A stretch of 64,000 nt of DNA from Styela clava (GCF_964204865.1 NC_135262.1:17165650-17229649), one strand, 5' to 3'; positions 51,201-62,574 are shown, numbered from the stretch's first letter. Made by a program: numbers and translations. The notes: generated from the sequence alone by a model not told the origin.

Positions 51201-54200
51201 TCTCTGAAAATCGAAATAAAAGCCAGAAATATTCCTGTAACTTCCTAACGCGCAACGGATAGAAATTGTGACAAGGATGCTATGTATAGATAGAATATAA
51301 GGCTACAAAAATTTTATGGCAACTCATTGGGTTGTCAATACTTGACTTTCGCTGAGCGTTTCTATTTATGACGCGAAGAGGTAAATATCTCGGTATCTCC
51401 AACAATATTGTAACTCAAACTCAATATAGTAAATAAGTAAAAATAAAAAAGATGTTGTTTATTTACCACTATTTGCAGAGGACGCACTCGATTTGTTGGA
51501 TCGGTTGTTACCTGTGAAACCATGCAGTTGGTTGAACTATAAATTGGCAGCTTGACAACATAGTTGTTAAAATAAGTTTAACCCTCGCAACAAATGACAA
51601 GGCTGACACTAGCTATACTGTAAGTGTATTTCATGAACAAGATTTGTTAATTGTATGTTATATTTTAAAAATGTAATGTAACTTCTAATTTAAATAGCTT
51701 ATCGATATTAGATACAAAACACCACAATCGCCATATTTATTGTTGGCTCAATATTTCATGGTTTTTCATGATATCAGTAACTTACCCCAGTCTGTATAGT
51801 GGGCTGAATATATAAAACATAAATAATGCAATAATATTTCAAATTGAACATATTGAACTATATACATATCGTCTTATGGCTTTTCCACCGACAAAAAATT
51901 TAAAGATTAACCTAGTACTGCTTTAATGGAAAATGTTAGAAATGCATTCTTATGAATATTTTCATTCCTTTGCTTTTTTAGAAGTTAATCTGATTATCTT
52001 CAAAATCTTCAATATTAAAAATCAGCCATGAAATTACCGTTTGAACCATTACTTGCATATTGTATCAGACTTATATTTTCAATTAGATGTTAAAATAAAT
52101 TACTGTATTTTTATTTTACTCACCGCAGATTTGACCTGTAAATATGAGAACGGTTGTTAACATTACATACATTGTACGGGCCTATTTCAGATTAGTAATT
52201 CAGCTCTTGGTCGGTAATAAACATTTCTATTATCTAAGTAATTTACTCGTCGTGGAAGACTGCTGATAGAATAACTGTGCAGATTCTATGTATATATATG
52301 TAAATACCGTAGATTTGAATCTGATTTGCATGATCGCTCAGAGTGCGTGAGGTGCCGTTGCGTTTTAGCAACAACTCAGGGTTAAGATTCCAGGTTTTGG
52401 GAAACGTGTTCTAAGTGTTAAGACGCTGCGATATCGAGTCAATAGATCAAATGTATTAGGAAGGTTCGCGAAACCGACTACCTCCACTATCAAATCCATT
52501 TGTTTGTTGTGAATCATTTTCGTCCAGATATGGGTTGGTTATCGCCAAGAAGAAATGATTCGCCATATGTCCGAACCGCTTTATTGGTATGCCTATCCCT
52601 CGAGAATACCAAAAACATTGCAAAATTGTCTATGAACTGATACTCCCGAGGTGGGAAATCCTTATAATTTATAACATACATACATATAAAAAACATACCC
52701 CTTTGTTAAATGAAAACAATCTCGTACGGCCAGATGATGAACTTGATCCAGTATTCTTAATTCAATATATAGATAAATATAACAAATATTATATAACCAA
52801 TATATATACAAATTATTATGTATTCGGTTGAAGTTTTTTTCAACTGATTTTACGTGATTAATATAAAAAAACATACCCCTTTGTTGAATGAAAAGAATCT
52901 TATACGGCCAGATGATGAACTTGATCCAGTATTCTTAATTCAATATGTAGATAAATATAACAAATATTATTATAACCAATATATATACAAATTATTATGT
53001 ATTCGGTTGAAGTTTTTTTCAACTGATTTTACGTGATTGATGTTATGACTTAACTCTCAGTGCTTGTGCTACCTTTTCACCGAATGGTGTATATGTTGAC
53101 CTTTGACTCCGATATTTGGAAAATACTATTATTAGGTTTTCCAATTTTTTGGAAAAAAAATAAAATTTTGGTTCCAACATACCTTATTAGAGGCAGACAG
53201 TGTAGTTCCCTGTATAATGAAAATTAGTAATATTCACATCATAAACAAGCCAGATATGTGTAGGAATATTATTTTTCAATCTAACCACAAATACTCGTAA
53301 AATATCACTCATTTTTCAATTCAAGTAAAGTTAAAATTAACTCTAATTACAATTAACCTCAGTATCTTTGATTTCAGTTTGTTGATTTTTTTCTTGGGCT
53401 CAGTAAACTACTGACTAAGTGAAAAGAATTGAAGTAGATTCACAAGAAAGGAACTCAGAATGCGAAATATATTTACATAAAAGCAAAAGTAAAACGAATT
53501 TTGTTTTATACATACTTGGTTTGAGTTTTGGTTTTGTGGTAAAAGAGGTTGCTTTTTATTCTGCAATAATATAAATAATTATTATATGTCAAAGCTATAG
53601 TTGGCACCTGCAACGTTTTCGATTAGGTGAGCGCAAACTCTAATTTCCTTGTAGATTGCAATTGTGTGATTTTTTGTCGGCTATAACAAATCACTTTTCA
53701 GTCGTAATTTGCATGCTGCTTTACCAAAAGCAGTTTTTAAACCGATTATATATATTGTTGGTACAAGAGTTAAAAACTATTCAATGTATCAAACAGGAAA
53801 TGTATTTGCTTGAATCTACTTTGAAATTTAAAATATAATAAAATGTTTTGCAAACTATTGCATGTCTGATAGCTCTAAAGTTTTTCAAAACTGGTGGAAA
53901 GGGACGGATGGACATTAAAGTTCTTTTGGAACGCTAAGCCTTAGACTTAGCTATGTTAGCATCGCAAATCACGCATTCGGGTTCAATCCCATGTTCACTA
54001 CCGCACCTAGGGTGTGATAAATAAATTGCGTAGGCAATGGCGGACAGGAAATATTCCAGTTCTACGAAATCCTATTTGATACCAGTGGATGTTGGCTTGG
54101 AGAGCGAGACAAAATCGACGACTTACCCCACTGTTTGAAGTTCTGAAAATAAAATATTTTGCAATCATAATAGATCAAATTGAGTCAAATAAAAGAATGA

Positions 54201-54405
54201 TGTAATTTATGACGTTTTTTTTTAAAAAAGAGGAAATTTTCACAATCAATCAAATCATATAATTCATGTCTAATTCAACTGTTGTCTCAAAATATACTCA
54301 CCCCGTGTTATCACCATTTTCACTCTCACTTCCACACAACCCAAAGCATCCTAGTACTGACTCAATGCTGAGACATATTATCATAATTACAAAAATTTTA
54401 TTCAT
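45261..54405 (-). CDS. Micro-exon gene: predicted secreted low-complexity protein built from about 25 tiny exons
   Basis: I recognise no domain. Exons on the minus strand (length): 54405-54302 (104), 54142 (16), 53560 (45), 53209 (27), 52933 (57), 52755 (57), 52135 (12), 51803 (18), 51511 (45), 51124 (39), 50895 (24), 50589 (54), 50453 (45), 49805 (33), 49689 (36), 49364 (24), 48776 (34), 48659 (19), 48363 (13), 48170 (30), 47868 (51), 47501 (36), 47316 (30), 46937 (33), 45269-45261 (9, TAA). Single numbers give the exon start; the exon runs downward. The sum is 891 nt (296 residues) with no internal stop. Exon 1 encodes a signal peptide (MNKIFVIMIICLSIESVLG) followed by CFGLC. The rest is rich in Asn, Ser, Thr, Gln, Gly and Lys. 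Nearly every exon has a GTAAG, GTATG or GTGAG donor and a YAG acceptor. Nineteen internal exons are phase 0/0. The 48776 start could instead be 48773 or 48770. Individual weak exons may be wrong; the overall architecture is firm. Confidence 0.8.
45924..46726. mobile_element. DNA transposon of about 803 bp in the last intron of the micro-exon gene
   Basis: Near-identical inverted ends of at least 32 bp begin ATCGTCACGCTAATAAC and continue GAATTGCGTAAGTC; weaker symmetry extends further in. The target duplication is unclear, as the flanks are TA-rich. No transposase is seen. Both ends contain the splice-donor-like GTAAGT. Confidence 0.75.
52684..53039 (-). repeat. 178-bp tandem duplication that doubles one micro-exon
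   Basis: Two adjacent copies, 52684-52861 and 52862-53039, each hold one 57-nt exon (52755-52699 and 52933-52877) plus flanking intron. The encoded peptides are NTGSSSSSGRTRLFSFNKG and the same with Thr-to-Ile and Leu-to-Phe changes. Both keep acceptor (GAATTAAG), donor (GTATGT), length and phase 0, so the duplication added 19 residues without breaking frame. Confidence 0.8.
53925..54118. repeat. Possible tRNA-derived SINE
   Basis: A GGTTCAATCCC pol III B-box-like motif is preceded by a loosely A-box-like TTAGCTATGTTAGC at a tRNA-like distance. It lies in an intron of the micro-exon gene. The folded acceptor stem is poor, so this is not a functional tRNA. Confidence 0.4.
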
Positions 54406-55784
54406 TGTGATAAATTATTTTTCGACAAATTTCCTCAAAAAATAACCTGTGACGTGGTGGAAAAAAATTATCATCTAGTAATCTAGTTGATTAATTCATT
54501 TGACGAAATCTTTCGATGCAGTGTGAGAACATGCGAAATTATTAAATATTTCAAATAGAAAAAGAATTATTAAATTAGTATTTTCTTTTTTATTTATTTA
54601 ATAAGTGCTAGGTTTCAGTTACCACCCAATTGTACCATACCATCTTAGGTGCAATGAATTAGGCATAGCATCTAGGCAACACGTTGACTGAACTTTCTGC
54701 GAAACTCAACTGCGGAACATGTAGTGGTTCACGCAGCAGTGGGTCAGTTGTCTTTCTTTACGACCTAGGTATATGGATAAGCATGAACAAATCAAACCTA
54801 GCTTCTTATTATTATTGATAAATATTGCAAAATGTAGTTTCTATTTAAATAGATTTCAAAACTCATTTTAATGTTAATTTCACTGAGCAAAAGAGAGGGC
54901 GTAGATATTAGCAATGCCAATCATATACATAAGATAAAATATTTTCACTGATTATACAAACTCGGAAAATTTTGAGTTCCAGATATATAAAATATGGTCA
55001 GAGGCATATTTTCAGGCTCTTTTATACCTATTGGGTAGCATTTTTTTTATACAACAAAAGACATCAGCGTATGGATACAGACTTCTAATCAATATCAGTA
55101 GATTTATGGCCATAGATAAGTAATTGTTTTTATTCTTTCCTATTCCTTCCATCTATCCCTGATACTTGTCTTGAATATCCAATGGACTATACATCGCTGG
55201 TCCATGTCTTTAAACAATGTTTGAGGAATTTATATTGATATTCAAAGTTTTGCATATGGTTGTGATGAGCCCAAAACAATAGAAACATTATCCCAAGAAT
55301 GAATACATGCAAATAACGCATGGCAAAGAATTCAATGTGTTGCATGCATATGTATTTGAGAACCATTGTGCATTCTCATAAAGAAGTTGAATAAATAAAA
55401 ATCAGTACACGAAGTCTCGAACGTCACAACAATTCCGGCCTCAATATGAATCGTATTCACGGTTATACATTGCATTCTTGTCCAAATTACTGGTCGCAGA
55501 TTGTGTTTTTTAATTGTTTTGCATGCTGGTGGATTAACAGGCACTTGCAAAACAATATTCATTTTAATTTTTACCGTGAAAGGTTTTATATTTTATTTTA
55601 GGATGAGACCTAGATTCGTTAATAATCTATGGTTGAGCTACAAGTAAAATTAAAAATCTAATGATAGCCGTGTATACAACGTTCGATTCTGGTTTATCAA
55701 AGCTTCGAAACCATTGTACAGCGACTATATTTTAACTTTACAGCGTTGAAAATTCTGCAACATTCATTCTGGCAATGTGGTAAT
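54406..55784. other. Stretch upstream of the micro-exon gene
   Basis: No coding exon found. It should contain the micro-exon gene's promoter, but no TATA box or other element stands out. Confidence 0.4.
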
Positions 55785-56743
55785 ATATTTGAATGACAAT
55801 ATAAGAAGCTAAAACGGTACCGGTATATTCCAAAAGGGTTTTCAATAATTTCTATCGAACATAAAAATTGAGATGGAGGAGTATCGTGAAATTATCTCGT
55901 TACAACGTAGTACTAGCACTACGTATTTTCCAATCAATTTCAATGTTTTTGTAACTTATTTCAGTATTAAAAACAAATGTGTGATAAATTAACAAGGTGC
56001 GTTTTAAGGAATGACAAATAACAGTATATATGTATGCCTTTAGGCGAACAGTACCCTATAATTTGGATACAAATGAAAAATAGATCTAGTATATTGGCGA
56101 TGGGTCTGACCCGGTACAATAGTATCGTTTATCTAAATATTTCTGTACAGAAGAATAACTGAATCAAAGCACTAAATGATTTTTAAATATGTTTTTCTCA
56201 ACGTACAAGAATGATTTTTTTAGATTCGATTCGTTCATTGCAGTGTTTCCCAACCCGAGTCCGCGGTCTCAAATGAGTCCGCAGAGTGTTTAAATGAGTC
56301 CGCAACAAGTCAGAAATTCACTGCGGGTCGCAAACGTTTTTGCGAAACTTCACCATCAGCCAAGTTACGATTTACGTTAGAATTCACATAAAACATAAAA
56401 AGCAATTTTATTCACATAACATTAATCGATCCAATAATTACTGGATACTGAGTAGGGCTGGGCATATATTCAGCTATTAGAATAGCAATTTACTATTCGA
56501 AAATTTGGTAACAGGTGACGCGACAGGTCACTCTCGCGTCGCTTAATCAAACGATTCGAGTTCACAACTCACTTGCGGATTTCCGACGAAATCACGAGTC
56601 GGCAAACGCGTGGATAGATACCTAAATTGTGTTTCTCGCGCGCTCGAACAACTAGAAAGAATGTTTTTTTTTTCTGGTAGGTATCAATGGTGGCAACCTG
56701 AATTTTGTAAATCGAAAAGCGGCAATACTAAAAACGAGGATAT

Positions 56744-57031
56744 CGGTCGGAGACCGAAGACTTATCGATCGGAGGTTAGGGATCCCCCAAAACAACGCTC
56801 TTACTCCATAGTGACACCGTGTGTCCCATCACTAATTAATTAATAACTAGCTAATTATACGACATAATACATCGAAAATCAATAGGCTCCTGATCACAGC
56901 TATGATGAATACACATGCAAAATTTGGAGCAGATTCAGCCTCGTGAAATATCGCGTGCATCTAACAGACAAACAAAAAAACAGACAAATACCTATCAACA
57001 TACTTACCGATCTTAAGATCGATAATTAATA
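56744..57031 (-). repeat. Dispersed repeat (ACTTATCGAT family), copy 2, nested in the hAT-like element
   Basis: Reverse orientation relative to the other copies. It contains GACCGAAGACTTATCGATCG at one edge and ACTTACCGATCTTAAG at the other. Confidence 0.75.
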
Positions 57032-57081
57032 AAATGGAGAACACCATAAATTTTGTTTTATGATGGTCCACGACAGATTAA

Positions 57082-57400
57082 AAACGCTTTTTTATACATT
57101 GCAAATCGCGAAATTTCGGGCGCTACTGTAGTATACTGTGGTAAGGGCTTTTTCTCTTAAGATTATTTGCTTTACTATCTCCACACTGGTACGTACAGTA
57201 CTAGAGCGCTGTAAGTGTTGTACAAACAGCTCAGATATGTCGAATTTGAACGCTTTTTTATACATTGCAAATCGCAAAATTTCGGGTGCTACTGTAGTAA
57301 GGGCTTTTCCCCTTCGGATTATTTGCTTTACTGTCTCCACGCTGGTACGTACAGTACTGCAGCGCCGTAAGTGTTGTACAAACAGCTAAGATTTGTTGAA
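57082..57400. repeat. Two-copy tandem repeat of about 160 bp inside the hAT-like element
   Basis: Two adjacent copies begin AACGCTTTTTTATACATTGC and continue with the same order of blocks, ending near TGTTGTACAAACAGCT. They differ by scattered substitutions and a small deletion. The open frames here are products of the repeat, not genes. Confidence 0.7.
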
Positions 57401-58721
57401 TTTATAAAAATACAAATCAAAACAAAATATAAACAGGCACTTCACCACGCATTTTTGTGTCCACGGATTGTCGTGGTATTTCCTGAGTAGTATTGCTTTT
57501 GCTCAACACAACCGCAGATTAACCGTACTTTCTGGGAATTTATAGCAGGTAGTAGAAATTTTGTAACGGCGGTAACAAATTCGCAAGATCGCAAAAAAAT
57601 ATGTATCAAAACTAAATATAATCGGGCAATATATTCTCATATTATTATGTTCGCGGAGAGCGGTTGCATTTTAAAAAAGTAATGCTTTCATCTTGTCACA
57701 AGTCGACGCGACCGCGAGTGACTATGAACACAATTAAATTAAAATCGAAAGAAATTTTAAATTCTCGTCGTTGTCATGGATTGAATATTGTGCGACAGAA
57801 AAGGCCATTTATACACTAAAAATTCGACTCTTTTAACAAATGCGCAATTGCGACGAATTTCCGATTTTGGAAATTGTTAAAATTTTGTTGTGTTTGGTTT
57901 TATTACTTTTTCACACCGAGTACATTGGCAATAAACGCACGTTGAGTCCGCAAAGGTTTTCGCTGGTGAGAAAATAGTCCGCGACCAAAAAAGATTGGGA
58001 AACGCTGGTTTATTGGGTCGATGTGATTTTTGTCTAGGGCTTGAAGCGTCTTAAGTATTAATTATTACTTAAGCAAGATACTAATATGACTCCAAAATGT
58101 AAAGGAATAAAAAAATAAAATGTAAAGGAATAATAAAATATTGCCTTGTAACTGTTCGGATGCAAAGATGGGCCTCGACACTTTTCTCAAATAAAAATTG
58201 GAGGTTCCGCGGATATTTTTTGTGCACAGGCGCTGGCGATAGCGGTGAAAATCTATTGTAATATTTTATTGATATTTCGCTTTGTAATTATATTTACTAT
58301 TCAAAATGTAAATAACACAATTGGTATATATACAATGATAGCGAAAATAGTCAAATTCGAATGATAAATATCTTAAAACTAGTAAGAATTAGGGAAAATC
58401 GATATCATAAATTTGGTGTACAAAGTTAAAACTCATAGAAAACGTCATAATCCGTATTTTGCACATCGCTGTGGCCACGTGTTAGTTTTTAAATGCATTA
58501 TGCCGCCATAATCAATAACGCCTATATTCTACTTAATCTGCGTAAATTATAAACTTTACTTATAAGTAAATATTTTTGATTTTGGATTTTAAAAAACATT
58601 TTAAGAAGTTATGAATTGTAATGAAAGACCATGGTTCCAGATACCACGAAGACATAATTAATACCCGTTTCTAGTCGCGAGAGTGGGCCGCGTACATGTT
58701 TCCTCTACAGCAAAAAATGTC

Positions 58722-59101
58722 ATATAAGCATACTGCCAATGTCATATGCATTTGCAGTCAATGCTATATGCATATAGGACCAACCAATTATGCATATAGA
58801 GCCAGCCAAATATGCATATTATATCGCCAATTCCATATGCATAAAAGCCAACCCATATACATATACTCATATACATATAACCAATGTCATATGCATAAAA
58901 AGTCAACTTATATACATATGCAGTCAACTCACATACATCCGGCGCCAATGTCTAGTGCACATACTGTACAGCTAATGCTATATGCGTATACAGCCAACTC
59001 ATATGTACATGCAGCCGACTCATATCGTGTGCATATACAGATAACTATTATGAATATACAGCCAATGCCATATGTATATACAGCTAAATCACATCGTATA
59101 A
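58722..59101. repeat. Minisatellite array, roughly 21-22-bp unit
   Basis: Degenerate tandem units close to CATATGCATATACAGCCAA. The repeat leaves a 180-codon open frame rich in Tyr, His, Ile and Met, which is a by-product and not a gene. Confidence 0.75.
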
Positions 59102-59364
59102 AACAGTGGTTCTCAACCACCGGTCCGCGTCAGCCTTCCTGTCGGTTTGCCAAATATATAACAATATTATATCGCAATTGCAAAATGCGAGGCATTGATG
59201 GCCGACTCATTTATTTTGTAAGTTTTTACTTCTATTGATGTGTAAACCAAACTTGTTCGGAGGTCATACGCCCATTTCAAACCTTGAACGGCTGAATGTT
59301 TCGGCTGGAGTTCGAGAGCACATAGTACTTTTCTTCTTAAACACGTAGTGGACCTAGGTATCGT

Positions 59365-59690
59365 TTTGTCATTACTTATCGATTTTAATCAGTAAGTATG
59401 ATGATGGGTATTTGTCTGTTTATCTGTCTGTTTGTCTGTTAGATGCACGCGATATCTCACGAAAGTGAGATTGAATCTGCTGCAGATTTTGCATGTGCAT
59501 TCATCATATCTCGGATCAGTAGCCTATTGATTTTGGGCGAATTATGTCGTATAATTAGCGAGTTATTAATTAATTAGTGATGGGACACAAGGTGTCACTA
59601 TGGAGTAAGAGCGCTGTTTTGGGAATCCCTTAACTTTCTATCGATAAGTCTTCGGTCTCTGACCGATATTCTCGTTTTGTTGTTATTGAT
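59365..59690 (+). repeat. Dispersed repeat (ACTTATCGAT family), copy 3
   Basis: Contains ATTACTTATCGATTTTAATC, GGTATTTGTCTGTTTATC and CGATAAGTCTTCGGTCTC. The sequence after it (TACTGGACCAATTGCTTTGA) also occurs reversed near 4770, suggesting a longer parent element. Confidence 0.7.
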
Positions 59691-59867
59691 TATCATGTTA
59701 GTATTTCTTTTCTTCTTATTTTTCTTGTTGTGAAAAACCTCTTTTCTCATAACTACTGGACCAATTGCTTTGAAATTTTTAATGATGAAAGATTGTATTT
59801 TATTAGACTATCACTTTTATTTATTTAAAAAAATTTTGTGGCCTTTATGGGAGTTGACTGCCTATAC

Positions 59868-60271
59868 CAGGGGTTCCCAAGCTTTTTTCAGGACGACCCC
59901 AAAGACAACTTTCAAGTGTCCAGTGCGACCCCAGTTCAATATATATATATTTTTTTTTCATGAAACTTTAGAGCTTCTTTCACTGAACTTTTGAGTTTAG
60001 TCATGTGGTGGTATTAAGTAAAATAAGCTAAAACCCAACAGTGATGTCACAATAAACACCTACATTTTCAATAACAAAAGCATAGAGTGATGCCTATGTG
60101 CCTGTTTTACATTAAGCCATGGTACAAACTGCTAAATTTAACATGGTTTTTCAAATCTTAGATGAGTTGTACACCCATCCTCTACCATACCTCAGCAACC
60201 CCACCGACCCCATGACCTATTTATCACTCCGACCCAATTTGGGGTCGCGACCCCTGGTTTGGAAACCCCTG
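59868..60271. mobile_element. hAT-type MITE, 404 bp, inserted in a minisatellite
   Basis: Ends CAGGGGTTCCCAAGC and GGTTTGGAAACCCCTG, with flanks GCCTATAC and GCCTATGC (7 of 8). GACCCC/GGGGTC blocks lie just inside both ends. The flanks are minisatellite units, so the array pre-dates the insertion. Confidence 0.8.
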
Positions 60272-60462
60272 GCCTATGCATATGAGTTGACTGTATATGT
60301 ATATGACATTGGATGTATATGCATATGACATTCGCTGAATATGCATATGAGTTGGCTGTATGTGCATATGGCATTGGCTGTATCTGCATATAGCAATGGC
60401 TGTGTTTGCATATGGCATTGACGCTATAAATATATGAGTTGGCTGTATTTGCATGTAACCTT
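60272..60462. repeat. Minisatellite array, inverted relative to 58722-59101
   Basis: Units close to GCATTGGCTGTATATGCATA, the reverse complement of the first array. The array originally extended left to about 59850 and is split by the MITE at 59868-60271. Confidence 0.75.
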
Positions 60463-61290
60463 ACCAACTCCACTCTCTTTGCAGAAGTCGCGTGTCTCGT
60501 TTAAAGCTGATTTACGATTTAAAACCACGGTGACTACATTTAAACGTTACTACACTATAAATTCCACCACGCTGGTAAGTAATATATTTGAATGGCAACA
60601 TAAAAGAATACTAGCATAGCCAAATAATATTTTCAATCATTTCTATTAAGCATAAAAAATTTACACGAAATGGCGTTGTATGAATACAACTTTTCACTGC
60701 CATTGCTTGATATTCTCGTTTGCTAATGAGTTTTGATGTTTTATCAACTTATTTTAATTACAAAAACAGATTCTCAATACAAATGTGTGATTTATACATA
60801 ACATCATTACCAATGGGCGTTTTCCTAAATACCATAATAACAGGTTTTGCAAAAATGTCACCAGAATACCATAATCTCATGTTACTTATTCACTCTAAAA
60901 AAATGTGTTAAAATTTAGTGTTTTTTTAGTTAATTTCAAAACATTAAAATATGATCCTATTCAGCAAAACTACACGACCGACGCTCACCAAATGTACATT
61001 TTATTACCGGTAAATATAATTTATAAATGTATCCCGTACATGAATATGTATATCACAAAATATTCCAAGATATGCTTTATAACTATGACAAAATACCATG
61101 CGTATTAACTAGATTAGGTTCAGTATTAATACGGTACTTTTTCCGCCTCGTCTAAAAGCGATTATTAAAAACATCACGAAATCCTTGAAATATTTGTAGA
61201 TTGCTTTACGTCGAGGTAGCAGGCTTCCATATAATACCTTTAGTTTTTAGTCTGTTCAAAATAGAAAATTGTTATCATCTTTTTATGCAG

Positions 61291-62529
61291 ATGTTTCTAA
61301 ATATGAAGAGTTTATTACTCGTTCTTCTTCTCATTGGTCAAGTGTTCGCGTAAGTTATCTTTATTAATCGGATTGAGGTAGAAGGAATTTATTGAGGGAA
61401 TTTATAGTTTCCACATGGTTTCCAGATATATATGTCGCTGCCGTCTGGAAAAATATTCATATATAAACATATATCCCAATATTACTATATTGTATAGTGA
61501 CGGAGATAATTGAAAAATGAATTCGATACATTGGTGGTGGGTCTGACCCGCTAACGTAATAGTGTTTACCTGAATATTGCTGTACAGAAAAACGACTAAA
61601 ATTAAAGACTAAATGCCATTCAATGGATATATGTTTTATATTATATTAGGATCTTTTGTACAAAGCCCCCGCCACTAATGCAGGGTAACTAAATAATGAC
61701 TTTCTAAATAATGATTGGGAATGATTTGAAGATTTGAATGTCCAGCGCATTCTGCATCCCCAACTTTAACCCTTAGTGGATACTTGCTAATTTTTTTTTA
61801 TATTTTGAGCCTTGACGGGGGTGTATTTTCGGCGGGGATTTGTACAAAAGATGCTTATACCACATATGGCAGATATCTTTTCTCAACGGTCAAGAACAAT
61901 TTTTTAGATTCGATCCGTTTATTGAGTGTCCTGATGTAGAATGTTCGTCTAGTTCGTATTGCTGCAAAACAGTACAAGATGATGAAACGACCTATCAGTG
62001 CAGTGAGATCGTTGATGTGGTAATGTTTAAATTCAATTGGTCATCGGCAGAAATTTTTTCAAAATTCATCAATTTTTTGTCTTTGCATATAACTAGTTCC
62101 GTACATATGTACATTTCAAACTGGTCTGCCGGTCTGGCTAGTTACTCTTCCGCATAGCTCACCCCATTGGGTATTACATTTCTATCCGACTTGATACGAT
62201 TAGCATTTTATTTGAAGTTATATAGATGGGGAGTCTGGGCTCGCCACGTGGTGGTTGATCCCATCACTTGGTATTTTTCTGTTTTAACAAGATTCCTAAT
62301 AGTCCAAATGACAAGCTAACGGTATAGTACGTTAATAATTAATCAATATTAGTTGCGCAAAAAATTGAAAACTAGATATATTTTATAGTTGGCCGACGAG
62401 TGCATTCAAATGGATCCCTTGGATGAAGGAGAAGAAGAAGATTCTGACGATGATGGTAATGGTGAATCTGAGGAACCAAATTTTGAAGATGAGTTTGAAA
62501 CAGAATCTTGGCCTATGAATATCGGTTAA
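61291..62529 (+). CDS. Small secreted protein: six-cysteine region plus very acidic C-terminal tail
   Basis: Three exons, 61291-61349, 61908-62019 and 62389-62529, join to 312 nt (103 residues). Residues 1-20 form a signal peptide (MFLNMKSLLLVLLLIGQVFA); upstream in-frame ATGs make 61285 an alternative start. Exon 2 and the start of exon 3 hold six cysteines in the order C-x4-C-x5-CC-x11-C-x9-C. The last 40 residues are dominated by Glu and Asp (EGEEEDSDDDG) and end in SWPMNIG. Splice sites are strong (GTAAGT, TTTTTTAG, GTAATG, TTTTATAG). I do not recognise a family. An acidic tail after a compact Cys-rich module occurs in some processed peptides, but that comparison is only analogy. A broken paralogue lies at 55.8-58.0 kb. 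The gene converges on the lectin gene. Confidence 0.78.
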
Positions 62530-62574
62530 TTTTTACCTGCCATAAACGCTAGAAAATTGTTGTCAAGAATGCAA

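Larger units (their letters stand above)
56241..58007. mobile_element. hAT-like non-autonomous element inside the paralogue's exon 2
   Basis: Terminal inverted repeats CAGTGTTTCCCAA and TTGGGAAACGCTG, flanked by 8-bp direct repeats GTTCATTG and GTTTATTG (7 of 8). The intact paralogue reads GTTTATTG at this site, so it serves as the empty site. The 1.77 kb body contains a nested repeat (56744-57031) and an internal tandem duplication, and shows no transposase. Confidence 0.8.
55785..58040 (+). pseudogene. Broken paralogue of the small secreted gene, split by a hAT-like element
   Basis: 55785-56010 aligns with 60590-60830, and 56075-56240 aligns with 61530-61920. Shared landmarks include GGGTCTGACCCG, CTGTACAGAA, TTTCTCAACG and the exon 2 acceptor TTTTTTAGATTCGAT. 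The part of the intact locus containing exon 1, with the signal peptide, is missing here. Exon 2 is cut after about 5 codons by the element at 56241-58007; homology resumes weakly after 58015 and soon hits a stop. No intact product is possible. Confidence 0.75.

Noticed and set aside
52330-52460. tRNA gene
   Set aside because: Only loose box A and box B resemblance (GGTTAAGATTCC has an extra base) and no acceptor stem; at most a decayed SINE.
52473-52580. Possible exon reading DENDSQQTNGFDSG in the micro-exon gene
   Set aside because: It has a good-looking frame and a GTAGTC donor but no upstream AG acceptor in a usable place. It lies beside a tRNA-like, SINE-like sequence.
58696-59238. 180-codon open reading frame on the plus strand
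   Set aside because: It runs through a roughly 21-bp minisatellite without stop codons. The residues (Tyr, His, Ile, Met, Cys) simply repeat the unit, and there is no splice or domain support.
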